Below are positions 22,176-35,085 of a DNA stretch of 64,000 nt, piece by piece. The first letter of the stretch is position 1; each line of letters opens with the position of its first letter. The notes under the pieces were generated by a model. The model saw only the letters and a list, made by a program, of their open reading frames with translations, ran no database searches and had not been told where the DNA came from. This DNA is from Myrica gale. Its lineage: Eukaryota; Streptophyta; Magnoliopsida; Fagales; Myricaceae. The translations under genes were made by a program, and so were the position numbers. Location: assembly GCA_963930655.1 (NCBI GenBank), contig OZ005609.1, positions 25,986,501-26,050,500 on the forward strand, in the 5' to 3' direction.

Positions 22176-25100
22176 ATGCCGGCGGTGGCTTCCGCCTTCT
22201 TCGGTGGCACTGAACCCGTAAACTATTACAGGTGCTCTTCACTCTCCCTCTCTCTTTCACTTTAGGGTTTAGGGTTTTATGAGCTGTCAGTGAATTATTT
22301 AGGGTTTTAGATCTTGAATAATCAACTTATTTGGTGGGATTCTTCTGCAATCATACAAAAATAGAGTAACTTTGATTGGGCTCTGGGATTCTTTCCCACG
22401 TTATGCGTATGTGTTCGATTGTACTTCTTTATTTCAACGACGATATATATTTTGTTGGCTATTGACGAATTAGCTTGATAAAGTTGGGTTTTGTTTGTCA
22501 AAAATGCGTTTGTGAGGAACCTTTTTGGAAAAAAAAAAAATGCAATGGTTTTCTAAAAAGAGAAACCTCAAGAGTACTGTAGGTGTTCGGAGAAATTTCA
22601 GTCTCAGATTAAAAGAATCAGTAAAATTTATAAGAACAGTGTAAAAATTTGTGTAACTGCAACAGTCCCGCATCGGTTAGGAAACATTTGAAATGACTTC
22701 ATATAAGCTTGGAGGCACTTCCACCTGGCAAGTCGATTTTTCAGGGTGTGAATCTTCAAGCCTTACGGGGTTTGTTACAAATGGTATCAGTGTCGATTGT
22801 GGGTTCCTATTCTACCCCGCCTCTGCGCCTACAGAGTGGCCGGCCATGGATCTGGTGGTATGGTTACGACCCCAATCCGATGAATAGAAGCCTCTTGGTA
22901 CTCGACCTACGTGGACATTGGTCTTAAAGGGTGGGAGTATGTAATAGTCTCACATCGGTTAGGAAATATCTGAGATGACTTCATATAAGCTTAGAAGCAC
23001 CTCTACTTGGTAAGCCGGTTTTTCAGAGTATGAATCTTCAAGCCTTATGTGGGTTTGTTACAATAAGCAATGCAAGGTTTAGATCGGATTGCTTGTAGCT
23101 AGAGCCCTTCCAATCTTCTCCTCTGATTACAGCCACTTGTCTGATAACTTTCCATCTCCAAATGCCCTTCTAAGCGAATGGCCATTGGAACCTCATTAAG
23201 AAGATAGTTAGAACATGCATGAACTTGGAGCACCCTGTTAAAGCTTTCTAGTTATATTTTTATTTTTTTGTATATATTGTTCTGTTTTCAAAAAGATTCC
23301 ATCTATTTTCTCCCCTTCGACATAAATGAAGCAACAGAAAGAGAAAAGCCTCTTTATTCGTAGTGGCGGAATCCTTGTTTCTGTTAGAAACCAAAACAAC
23401 ACGAAGTATGAAGTTAAAGAGTTCATCTGGAAATATTTTTTTTCCCATTATTTCAAATTTCTGTCGTGAGTTTTTGCATGCTAATTACTTCTATGGATAA
23501 TAGGAACGACAAATGATATAATTTTTAAGATTAAGGTGTCACATGTAAATTATCTTTTACCTTATTGTACTTATCAAAAAAAAATCTTTTACCTTATTGT
23601 AATTGCAGTGTCGATTTAGTGGTTGTGGATTAGTTCTGATGGTAAATTGTACAGTTGTCATGTGATTGCCAAAAATAATGAGCTGAGTTTGTTTGGTGTT
23701 GTAGTATGGGTCCTGATTTAGAGCTCCAAGGGAAGTCCAAAGCTAGTATGGAATTTTCAGTTACTAAGGAAAACGCAATCCCCACTGAAGGCCCAGAGGA
23801 TAGGCTTCTGCAATGTGCAAGTAATCGTGAGGACAACTCCTTTGGCACTGAAGCATTATTAATAGAGAGGAGTACTGAATTAGATGCAAGTGGGAATATT
23901 GAGGTTAATATAACTGACAGTATAAATGGAACCGATGCTGTGCTAGTTGAAAGTGAATGCCAGAATGCGTCTGAGCATTCAAGTTCTTTTGGTGATACAG
24001 AATCGGGGACAGAGAGTGGCTGGATGTTTGCTGGTGATGAAGTTGAGTCACACTTGTGTGCTACTAATTCGTCGTTATATGATGGATGTTTTGACACCCT
24101 TTCAACAAGGTATTTTTTGGCTTGGATTATTTATCATATGTACCCCTTATTCCTTTTCCTATGAAGCATGAGTTAATCTCCTCACATAAAACAATTGAGA
24201 ACAAGTGAGCAACCTGTTCTGTGTTGTTAATATTTCTCGTATCATTGGGAAATATTGTTGGTTATTTTGTCTCTAAAATATTATAAGTCACCCTGACATG
24301 GTTCATGTATGCTTCTAATCATCCAGGAAGAAAAAGTTGACAGTTCATTGGAGGAAGTTTATACATCCTCTCATGTGGCGCTGTAAATGGATAGAGCTTC
24401 AAATGAAGGAACTTCAGTCACAGGCGCTAAAGTATGATAGAGAACTTGCTGCATATGATCAAAGAAAGCAGTTTGAATTCGAAAGCTTCACATTGGCAGG
24501 TTGTGATGCAAAGTCTCTGCCATTTTCCAATCAAATTCTTAGGGATAAAGTTATGAAGAGGAAGAAAAGAGAGAGAGTCGAGGAGACAGTTGATATAAAA
24601 TCCTCTATGTCACAACATAGCCTTTTCTCCTACTATGGTACGAATATTCACAAATTTTCCCTAATATAAGTAGATAGTGAGTTTTTCTTTAGTTATAAAT
24701 TTTTAACCCCCAGGGGTTTGGTCTGGTGGTAAGGCAACAACTTGGGTTCTCACATGTCCCAAGTTCGAGCCCCAACACCGCCATTATCGCCTCTGGCTTA
24801 TCTGGGGTGTGTTGGGTGGGGTCCTGACACATGCCCCCAGGTTGGCTTGTAGGGCCAGGTACACGAAGTGGCCCGACCTTGGGAGCTCTTGGGTTATCAA
24901 AAAAAAAAAAATTTAATTCACTTTCGTTCTCTTCTCCAGAAAATAAGAGATTTGTTGCTGATGCGGCTTTTATAGAAGGGAATGGTGGTAATCTAGGTAA
25001 GAAGTTCTGATGTTGATTTAAATGCTTATTAGTTAGCCTTGGAAATAAGGGGGAAAACGACATGAATGTGCACTTGCTTGCTGGTCGGTAATATGTGCTC

Positions 25101-27156
25101 CGTAGTCTTGTAGGGTCGAGCAAATGATCTGAAATCATTAGCTGATTAACAAATTAACATAAGTTATTCCTGTGGTTAGGACTGCAAGTAAACCATGTTG
25201 TTTCTGAATAGTTTGATTTCGTTTCATACAGACTCAACTTGAGTTCGATTCATTTAATAAAGAACCTAAATTTTTGTAAAATTGTAGGCTTGCTTTATCT
25301 TTATAACTTAATTTGTATTATTTTTAGCTTTTTTTTTTTAATAAATGGGGATGTTTAAATATTTGAAAGAGGTAATTGGGAATTCTCTTTCTAAGGCAAT
25401 AGATATATACATTATGTATCTTTGTGTAATTTATATAGGCTTTAGAGTTGATTGTCTAAATTCGCAGTTAAGGTTTATAAGAAACATAAGGATATCCCAT
25501 CTCAAAGGTAGAAAATCATATATGATTCGTCAATGATACAAAGTTAGTGAATATAATTGTACAATTAACAATTTGGATTTATATTTTAGAAAAAGAGAAT
25601 GAGGCAGTAAAGAAGCTTGTGAATAAGAAGTTTGTTCAAAATTTAAACAAACCATATAATCTAGCCCAACAATGAGATTGAGCTTGGCACAAAGTAAATG
25701 AAACCGATATTGAATTTTTTATTTTGAATTTTAAACAATAGTGATTAGTGGATACAATGATGTTGATTTGTCTGGAGCTCTAATGCATTGTGATTTCTTT
25801 CAGCAGTATCTTAATTCGTGAAATAGGCTACTTTTTTCTGCTAGTCTTATAGAAGATTCTCTTTCTAGTCTTTTTTCCATAGCAATACTTATTGGCCCAA
25901 ACTTTCTCATGTGGTGATTTCTGCAGATAAGATTACTAATGGCCATACTGATTTTGGGATAAATGAGGGATGGTCCTCTTTTGAATTTGGAAGTGGTGAT
26001 AATTCGTTGGAACGGATTCTTTGGAAGATTGAATTAGCACATTCTAAAGTACGCAAACTGAAGACCCAAATTGACAAGGTGATTAGTGAAACTCCTTCAA
26101 AGTACTCTTCCGTAAATAAGATGAGCTTGCCCGTACCATGTGATGCGTTGAACAATTCCGACCAAAATCCTGCTTCTTCTCCTGATAATGGACCTGGATT
26201 GCAAGCTAGATCTCTCTTTACTTCTTCTCGACCTCTGTCCAAGTGTAGTATGAACCCTCTTTCTGGTATAATTGGAAGCATGGATCAGTCTCAGGTTGGG
26301 GGTATATGTGAAAATGTAAGTATTTCTTTTGTAACATGATTTACAGCTCTCTGCTTGATTTTGGTTTAGAATATTGGTAATAACTGTGACCATGTAGGCC
26401 TTCGTTTCTGCTTGACATTCGTAGCTCATTGTAGATTGTACTGAGGATGTCAGAGTTTCGGCTATTCATCATTTCCTGTTGGTGTTGGTTTTGTGCGACC
26501 TGGAATTATCAATGAGAGCAAATTGTTGACACTATTTGAGATTCTATAGCACTCTTTCTAGTATAATGACCTCCTCTTCTGCTATTGCTAACACTTGTTA
26601 AAACTAAACAAGTTTACTTCTTTCTGTGATCAACGTGATATGGAAGCTCTTCAAGCTGTCCCATTTTTTGTGACGCATAGCTGGTGCGGGTGGGTATTTG
26701 CCCTCATAGTTGTTTTGCCTGTAAAGACAGTGATGTCCTATTACCGTACCCTTGTTCATTTGGTAGATACAGATACTGGGTGTTCCCTGCTATTTAGGAT
26801 TATGAATATCATATTGGTTAATCCCCAGTATCCCATGAGCTTCTTTTCTTATAGTGCAACTAATCTATTCTTCTTGCCTGCAGACTGAGGATAAAATTCT
26901 GATACATAATCAGGCAGTTAAAGAAGAGTTGGATGATTGTGGACAAGTTAGAAGTTGGCTCAATGAGAGGCCTCAGGTATGGCCGGAAGAGCAGAAAACT
27001 ATTCCTCAAGAGTTGCCCTCAGGAACCGGCATACCTAAGGTCCAATCTAATGTAAAATCATGTTCCACTTCAAAGCCAAATCTCTCTAGGAACACAAGAC
27101 GACGGGGGAGGCGAAAAGCTGGCTCAAAGAGGTGGAGCAAGAGATCTTTAGGTTAG
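22176..27156 (+). CDS. Uncharacterised conserved plant protein
   Basis: Six exons, 22176-22231, 23705-24109, 24327-24637, 24940-24996, 25927-26315 and 26884-27156, join in phase to about 496 residues. The first exon encodes MPAVASAFFGGTEPVNYY. The best-conserved part by my recollection is in exon 3 (LTVHWRKFIHPLMWRCKW, then a helical stretch IELQMKELQSQALKYDRELA). Exon 5 adds a second predicted helix (LERILWKIELAHSKVRKLKT). The C-terminus is strongly basic (RNTRRRGRRKAGSKRWSKR), which suggests nuclear or nucleic-acid association. No enzymatic motif is visible. I recall similar plant proteins without assigned function. The first-exon join is less certain than the others because that exon is short. 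The first intron holds a TRIM element and the third a SINE. Confidence 0.78.
22658..23062 (+). mobile_element. TRIM, a miniature LTR retrotransposon
   Basis: Two direct repeats of about 122 bp (22658-22779 and 22940-23062) start TGCAACAG/TGTAATAG and end GTTACA. They share CATCGGTTAGGAAA, TGACTTCATATAAGCTT and GAATCTTCAAGCCTTA. Directly after the left repeat is TGGTATCAG (22782-22790), the usual primer-binding site complementary to initiator methionine tRNA. Before the right repeat is a purine run AAAGGGTGGGAG. The internal part is only 160 bp and codes for nothing, so it must be mobilised in trans. The flanks do not show a clean 5-bp duplication. It lies in the first intron of the uncharacterised gene. 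Confidence 0.88.
24709..24911 (+). mobile_element. tRNA-derived SINE in an intron
   Basis: Box A-like GGTCTGGTGGT (24720-24730) and a consensus box B AGTTCGAGCCC (24762-24772) mark an internal RNA polymerase III promoter. The element ends in an A-run (24899-24911). Its right edge is 28 bp before the acceptor of exon 4 of the surrounding gene, in the same orientation. Flanks AAATTTTTAA and AAATTTAA may be the target duplication. Confidence 0.88.
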
Positions 27157-27489
27157 TTGTATATTGCGAGACTTGGGAGTCCTTTTTTCATTTTATTTTT
27201 GACAGGATCGAAAGCCAAAATATTCAAGAAGGATGTTAACAGCCTCTGTTGCTCTATAGCATTTGTGTATTCTGCCGTATATTCTCTCACTCTCTAGAGC
27301 AATGATTTCAAAATGTATTTATTTTTTCTAATCAATTTCAAAATGTATATGCCCTCAAAATACTTTCTTTCTAGTGTGAGCATTGCCACTCATTTACACT
27401 TCTGATTGTTGCATCGAGTTACGTGTTTTTTTTTCTTCTTCCAAGTTTTGTGGATCCTTTTTCTTTATTTTGAGGGGAAGTTGGATATG

Positions 27490-28060
27490 TAGGGGTGGTT
27501 AACGGTAGTGTAGGTGACGGTTTGGTGAAAACCGTCACCGCAATTGACAGAATCACATAATTGACACTATCACCGCACCGCCAAGGCACAATAACCGCTC
27601 TTGCCGGTGACGGTATTAACGGTAACTGTTATACAGTAACCGCTTAAACCGTATAACCGTTGTGCCAAAAAAATGGGCTCTCCTTGGGCTTTTTTTTCAC
27701 TATTTTGGATTGTTTAAATTTTCAACATAATATTATAATTAATAATCATATCAAATGAAAAAATATTATAACATATTCAAACATAATATTATAATCATTA
27801 ATAATCATAACAAATATAATAAGTTGTCCAAAAGTCCAACATAATATCATATTTAAACATAAATACTAAAGTCTAATAAAAGTGTCCAACAATGTGACAT
27901 AAACCAAGTAACATATTTCAACAAAAGTCCAACAAAAGTACGTCACATAATCAATAATCATCTAAAGTCTAAACTAGGGGTGGTTAACGGTAGTGTAGGT
28001 GAGGGTTTGACGAAATCCGTCACCGCAATTGATGGAATCACATATTCGATTCTACAAATT
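27490..28060. repeat. Two direct copies of a TAGGGGTGG-headed element
   Basis: The sequence beginning TAGGGGTGGTTAACGGTAGT occurs at 27490 and again at 27975, followed both times by CCGTCACCGCAATTGA. The first copy continues into a palindromic block of GGTAAC/GTTACC words (27600-27665). The head resembles hAT termini, but I did not find the complementary end, so both may be truncated. Confidence 0.6.
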
Positions 28061-29707
28061 TTTCTATATTTAAATTATTAAAATTGCTTTAATTTTCTCT
28101 AAAGTTGTAAAACTCCGTTATACAATTACAACAATCAAACTCCGATAAGGACATTGTCTAATTTGCTGCTATAGTTAGGTAATTATAATCAAGAGTCGGA
28201 TCAATAAGTGTGAGAGTAGGCGCACGTGAGACGCACGTGCACGAAAAACCGTCTTATTTGACGGAAAATTTAAACGGAGGCGAGTATTAAGTGATTTTGA
28301 AACATATGAGTCTCAAATTGTTGGTTTGAAAAATAAGGATAGTAATTTGATATTGCCCCAAAGATATGAGAATAACTATAAGTTTACCCTTTTTTTAATT
28401 TGAGCTCAAATTGATAAACACTCGGTATGGATTTTACAATATTCCATATTAAGAATATTAGTGTATATTGTGTCTTTCTTTTTCTAATTGTTTAATTTAA
28501 ATAGGAAATTTAAAAAAATTAATTCTCAAAATATACTTCAAATAACTAAATAATTTATTTAAAAAACAAAAAAAAAACAGCGAGGAGAAAAACCATGAAA
28601 GGTTTATTTATGCAAAGCAGTGCCATTCCCTTTTGGTATTTTTCAACTGAGTATTTTTTTTTGTTTTTAATTTTTATAGCAAGAAAAGATCTTCATACAC
28701 ACCAAATACTTTCAAAACCAAACCAAACATAGTCCAAATATCACCAATATTGTGACTAGGTCAGCAGAATAAGGTTTTGGAATCATCTTAGGCCAGCTAT
28801 AAGATTGCGAATATTGAATTGTCTAATATTTGACAGAAAAGGTTATTGGCATGTCAGGAAAATACAAAAAATAATTACCTTTTAAATAAGAATAAATACA
28901 TTTTACACCCTCAAATTTTAAAAGTCTTAACACTTTGCACCCTATTTATTATACTTGTCAAGTTGCACCTACTGATTATTAATTTCAAATATTTTACATC
29001 CACTTATAAAAATTTAAAATCCTCTTTAATTTATTGTTCCAAGAATAAAACTCCCACTCAACCATCACATTCGGACAACAAATTGGAAAATATCAGAATC
29101 CGTACCAGAGTACTCAAATAAAGCATTTATAGTGATGGTCTCTAACTCTCGTTCTATATCTTGTTGGTAAGTTGGCCATTAATTCGGCTTTAAGAAGACA
29201 AAAGAAGAAGAGAATTGATAACAGAGTAGAGAACTGAGAATCTGGCTAACAACAGCAGTTCACATTTATTGGATCCATCAAAGGATAAAATCTTTCAATC
29301 CAATCAGGATGAGCACCAAGGACGGCCTGCCACCACATTGGTGAGACTTTTCTCGGAATGCAATCCAATTGGACATATATAATCCTGTAGTTGGTCGAGC
29401 ATTCAGAAACTTGCATTCTGGAGAGACGCCTGCATCATAATTCATAACAAAGCTTTCGAACCTTCAGAAAAATCTTTCAGAGCTTAATTTTTCATGAGAG
29501 AGAGAGAGAGAGGTGAAGGATTCTTTTGCATCTGTTTGGTCAAAAAAAAATGCTTCTACACTTTCAGAGACACTAACAAGAAAATAAAAGGAAACATTTG
29601 CACCCACATCGAAAAAGGTTAACAAATTAGCAAATTGCAGGTAATTTACGAGAACTGCAGTTTATTTAGATACAGGAAACGCACGAGAGCAATAGAACCA
29701 ACCTCAA
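28061..29707. other. Intergenic, no gene recognised
   Basis: AT-rich. Part of it (28884-29010) reads TTTTACACCCTCAAA and CACTTTGCACCC, the words of the foldback family at 9371 and 43296, apparently as a single arm. The 3' part is the trailer of the minus-strand methyltransferase gene. Confidence 0.45.
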
Positions 29708-32700
29708 TTAAGTGGCTAATTTTATGAACTTTGCTACGAAAAGTCCACTAGTTTGTGATGTCGGAGGGTCAAAGCGCAAGGTCTTTGGTATCCGCCCGCT
29801 CTTGCAAGGCCAATTTGTGGCAACATCTATCTCCTTCAACTCTGACAAATATACATGTTGATATAGGGTCAGTAAGATAAAAGAAAATAGAAGTACTAGA
29901 AAACGTAATGCTAGATGTGATTCTTCTAGTGGCCATTGGAATTTCAAAACGATTGATTAGCTTTAACCAAGTGCTAGATGAGATTCTGCTAGTTGTCATT
30001 GAGAATTCAATAGATGCCATTGCTTTAAACAGAAAGAACTATAGCGGTATGAACTGCTGTTCATCTGGACATAAGTAGAAGAAAACAGCTTCCACCAAAA
30101 TTCCAGGAAATAATATCATTGCTCCTTCAAAATGGAAAATGACTCGACACGTCATTTCAATGCGCAGTTGTTATCTACACCATGAGTTTTTCTACAATAA
30201 ATGACATCTGCTGAGGTGAAAGGACCCATTGATGCATTAATCAAGTTGATTGGAAATGTGGATACGAGGACAGATAGAACTGCATTACCAAGAACATTAA
30301 AGAATAATTTAATAGGGAATTTAGGAAGTTTATCAGCAATTAATAGCTTAGTCTCTTCACTAATCAAGACCCCCAGGGCAGCATAGAACTATTTGACTAC
30401 AAACAGAATGACATTAGAGTACCCGTAGAAGCTCAGCAGTTTGCCATATAAATTGCAGGCTAAAATCTCCAAATATCTTATCCTTACTTAAAATTGGAAC
30501 AGAATTCAAAGAATAATCTCGAGAGCAAAAAGACCCACCAGCAGAAGTATTTTCCTTGAGAAACTGCTCTACAACATCTTCATTTTGAGCAACGGTCAGA
30601 CTAATTAAGAGAAAAAAGTTAGAAATCATAAGATAGAAGCAAGAAAAATAGTGTAACGGTGTGTGATTTAAGAGACAGGAAGTGTCTCTGGAATGCACCT
30701 GCAAGTGCTGTAGATAAGTGATCCGCCGACTTTAAGTAACCTAAAACCATTGGTCAGGAGTTTCAACTGCAATTGAAGACAAACATATTTCATGCAAAAG
30801 AAATGTGCCTATAAATGAATAAATATGATAAAAACAGAGCGTTCATTCTCCACCGAAAGACGCATAATTGGACAATTAAAATATGAATTGAGCAATATTC
30901 CAGTGTACGCTCATTATTTCAGCAAATCCCTTCAAACATCTGCCAAAAAAATGCCAAATCGTAAGCAGCACTTTCTTAAAGCATCATTAATCAGAAACCT
31001 GAAGGATAGTCAAGCTACTTGTTCTCTCTGCATCCAATACACGACGCTGAAGAGTTGACCAACCCCAATGTTCAAATTTCTGAATATGTTTCAAAGACCC
31101 ATCATGCGTGCACTCTGCATCCACTAGGACCTGAATTCAACTCCAACCAACCACTGGCATTTACAATGAATGAAGACCAACAACTCAGCAAATTCCAACT
31201 GATTTATTTATGCAATTTACCTTGTCATAGCCTCGGCTTGAAACCTCATTGTCACAAACAGTTTGATATAATGCATTTCTAGTTAGTCCAACAACTCCAG
31301 AATGCCGCCCATAAAATACAAGTTCTGGATGGTGGGTCCCTAGGACCAACTGTGAAGCATCAGTTTTCATTGCTTTAGTTGCTTTTTTCCTTTCTTTATA
31401 TGGTCTCTTGGATGTCCACTCCCTGAATTCATCCTGCTTTTCGTCCATTGCAGGTTCACCTGTTCAATACTAGACAGAAGGATAACACATCAAAAGTAGG
31501 TAGACGATTATATATAGAATGTCAAAGGTTTAGCAAAACAGTATTGATGCTGAAACTAAATGAATCAGTAGTACTTTCCAGATGGATTACATGATCTTGA
31601 ATCTGCATGAAACATTGCAGGGAGGAGGGAAAATGATGTTCCATCAGCAACAAAGAGTCGGCATCGATCACCCAGCGCATATTTCTGTACCATTGTTTTG
31701 CAAGCGGCCATACGATGTCTTGCAACATCAACTCCAGTTAAGGAACCCGAATCACCAAGAAGCTCTGATATCATGCATAGCTTAGCACCTGCAGATACAA
31801 AATGCATACGCACAAAAAACATTAATTATCTCATAGTAGAGTAGATATTATAGAGATATTCCAATTACCAACCTTCTCTGGTATACATATGAAAAAAAAT
31901 GTCATTTCAAACACAGTTTTGTGATACGTTTCTTACTTCTGAGTGATCTCCCTCAAAACCCCCCACCTAGACTTTACTAGTCCTAAACTTTCACAAAAGA
32001 GCTCTTCCTCACTGCTTTAGAACTTTAGAGCCCTCACGAGTGGGTGCTTCCATAGTTGTGAAACGAAATCTACTTCATCCCTGCCCCCTCCCCACCCCCC
32101 ACATGCTTCTGAGTCAAAGAGCCATATAACATCCCAATACGTAAAGACAGAGTCCCATAGAAAATCTGCCAGCAAGGACGTTTGATCCTCACTAAACCTA
32201 CCACCACTAAGCTAGCACGAAAATAAGAAATCTAACACCAAAGCTATAAAATATGAAATATGAAATCTACATTTAGCTGCAACCAGTGATGTGTTTTACT
32301 CAACATTGAAGTTAGCATTAGGCTTGTTCAAACAAAGATGCATGATATGTAAATGGGAAATACGGCATACCAGGGGCAGCACAGAGATCAAGGACATGAT
32401 CTCCTTCTGAAATATCTAGTGCCATAACAGCAGCTCCAGAGGCCGCATCAACTCCATATATCTGAAAGCAAATCCAAAGTAAACAAAACAGAGTGCTATT
32501 GAAGGACTCAAAACTGAAAGAAAAATCACATGCTTGATCACCAATTATCCCATAAAGTGAAATGATGCCAACTCAGAAACTGAGAACAAATCCCCAATTA
32601 TCAAGAAAACTGAAGTAGTCTGATCCTAATTACAGTGAAGCTTAAAAGGCAAATAAAATTGAAGATGGTCTGAGAAATTGTAATCTCTAGGAGAGTGTGC

Positions 32701-33311
32701 AAAACATGTATCGACTACCAAAAAAGTGGGGCACTGAAAATTACTACTAGGTTGCTTTTAAATTGAAACCCAGTAAACATATCACCTGCCACGCCACTTA
32801 ATCTTTTCCCCCGCTCACCTTTCCTTCTCGGTATGCCTTTGAGCTAGCAATCTGAATATCAGGTGGAAGAGAATAGAATCCAGGTAACCAACCCACTTTC
32901 TTAAGTTTGCATTTCATCTCGGCTTCAACCTCTTGAACATGAGCTTCACAACCAGGTTTCAACCTTTGCAGTGGAGAACAAATACATAGAAAGAGCAGCA
33001 AATAAACAAATAGGAATTCATCAATATTAGCCTAAAAGTACAAATTGCGAAGTCATAAACAAGCACAACTAACCATAGTAAGCTCCATTGGCAGTACATC
33101 AAAATTCATATCTCTTTTGTGTAAAATCAAATTCTTCTAAACTCCCTTAGACCCATCAACAAAAGCTATTGACGATGATGGTAAACCCATTGGATTACCT
33201 TATATAACGAGGGGTCGAATCGCTTGCGGTGTATATAGAAGGGTCCAGCCCATTTGCCTTGAGAAAATCAAGGAATGCTTCCGGCAGCGGCAATGTTGAA
33301 CTCTCTTCCAT
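29708..33311 (-). CDS. NOL1/NOP2/Sun (NSUN) family RNA m5C methyltransferase
   Basis: Nine minus-strand exons (33311-33199, 32963-32819, 32461-32371, 31788-31591, 31459-31221, 31130-30999, 30766-30699, 30600-30423, 29839-29708) give about 431 residues in consistent phase. The family methylates cytosine C5 in tRNA or rRNA with S-adenosylmethionine. Seen in order: N-terminal LPLPEAFLDFLKANGLDPS, the family block AYREGK-IYGVDAASGAAV, the SAM motif DHVLDLCAAPGAKLCM, acidic motif SLTGVDVARHRM, RLFVADGTSF, motif IV VLVDAECTHDGS, motif VI SLIYSTCSLTVAQNEDV with the catalytic cysteine, and the closing strand LRFDPPTSQTSGLFVAKF. It closely resembles Arabidopsis At5g66180 as I remember it. The substrate RNA is not known from sequence. 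It is divergent with the RING gene at 35086. Confidence 0.9.
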
Positions 33312-34597
33312 TGAACTAGGAGGATTATAGGACTGTATAAAGTAGCCAATTGTCTTATTAAAACAAGAATCTCAGAGCTAAAGCAAATAAAATTGATTGC
33401 AGGAGAAATCAAAGATTAGCACATACAAATAGTTACTGGATAGGCAGAAAAAACAGACGAAAGTTATTGCATACGCAAAAAGCCGCTCAAACAATATGAA
33501 CTAGAGCTGGAGAAGGGCAGGCTGGAAATCAGACCACGATTTTCCAGAGAAGCCGATTCGTGTTTAAAAAAAGGGTTTTTGTCGCGTCGAATGAATTTCG
33601 GCGCGGGGTGTTGAGGGAGGACAATTAGAAACGCTGTTACGACGCTAGCCAAAACGGCACGCCGCATGTGATCCTTGCAACTGTAGGCGATTTTTGGAAA
33701 ACTGACCGAACCCGATTGATGCGGTTTCAATGGAACTGTCAATTCAGTGAATACATAAAGGGAACAGATGCAATGGTCTCTCAATTCCCTTTACACGATA
33801 GTTCTTATCTTAGAAATGATCAATTTATTGCGTAAAATATCCTCTAACTTGGAACAATTTAGTTTCCTTTGGATGTTAATAATTTTTTGAATTCTTATAA
33901 TACACAAATCGAACATATTTTTTAACATCACATAAAAGTAATTGCAGCCCACGTACTAATAAAGTTAACATCACCTAAAAAATTCTCAAAATATTAAAAA
34001 ATTTCAAAACCCACACTAACCGAACATTACCTAATCACTCGTAGTCTCCTATCCTATTCACTTTAGAGGTGTAAACTAACCCCCTAGGTTAGGAGAAGGC
34101 CATCCCAGACTATCGAATCGAGTGGATCGGTTGCCTTTTTATTAAAAGGTTGAACCATACCAAGCTTAGAGGGAAATTTGGCCAACATCAATGTCACGGT
34201 GAATAAAGAAAGGAGAGAAGAGAGAGAAGAGGGAGAGAGTTCAAGAGAAAGTTATGTGCATGTGAATAAAGTTGAATGATTCCGTTTAGGTTCGAAGTCG
34301 ATCCATTCGATTTTAAATTTTTTGTTGATCGACCTAACTGAAAATCTGTTAAGCCTTATTGATTTTGGTTGGAATAACCGATTTAGACCTAATTTTGTAT
34401 TGCCCTACATTAAATACACACCCAACTCTTAGGTTGGTCCAAAAGAGAATGAGTTGGTTGAGTCTTTTTTTACTCTTACTTAAGAATATAATCTTGCTCC
34501 TAAGATCTAATTACTAAAATTCTAAAAATTTGAAATAAATAATGGTTTAACACGATTTCACAAAATGAGTATAAACATGTATGTAACTTTATCTCTA
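33312..34597. promoter_or_regulatory. Divergent promoter region between NSUN-like and RMR genes
   Basis: The two genes start at 33311 (minus) and 35086 (plus) and share this spacer. It contains a decayed MITE (33865-34032, words AATACACAAATCGAAC and CATCACCTAAAAAATT in common with the 3048 element) and, at 34598, a SINE. No reading frame in it looks real. Confidence 0.4.
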
Positions 34598-34713
34598 GCC
34601 AGTGCACTATAGCTCAATTGGCACCTTCTTCCTTTGGAAGAGTTCCATTCGGGGATCGAATTTCCTTACCCCTTTTCTCGCAGGCTCGGCTATGCTATAC
34701 CTAGAAAAAAAAA
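34598..34713 (+). mobile_element. Short tRNA-like SINE with 17-bp target duplication
   Basis: The 116-bp element is flanked by ATGTAACTTTATCTCTA (34581-34597) and ATGTAACCTTATCTCTA (34714-34730), 16 of 17 identical. It contains the box A-like TAGCTCAATTGGCACC, the box B-like GGGGATCGAATT and an A-run of 10 at the end. The well-kept duplication implies a fairly young insertion. It lies in the divergent promoter, about 370 bp before the RMR start codon. Confidence 0.9.
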
Positions 34714-35085
34714 ATGTAACCTTATCTCTACTTTTCCGCTAAAACCCAGAGCATTTGTTCCCATAAATTGTTGCATGAAATTGCAAAATCAAAAATGGAG
34801 ATGTCGTATCCGTGGCATTTTCCAATCTTATCTACATATTGAATATGACGTTCTTTACGTTCATTATTTTTCTTTTTTCTTTTTCCCAGTTCGCTTGCCC
34901 GTAATATCCCATTTTCCAAACAAAAGACAATTCACATTTCACAATTTCCTGACATCGTCCATTTCATTTTTCTTCTTCCTCGTATCCTTAAGGATGTAAC
35001 GTTCGAGATACCACCTACTATTTGGGTCTTTTGGAACTCCGAGGAGGTGAGTGTTCTGCAAAACGAAGAAGCAGAGAGACAGAGG

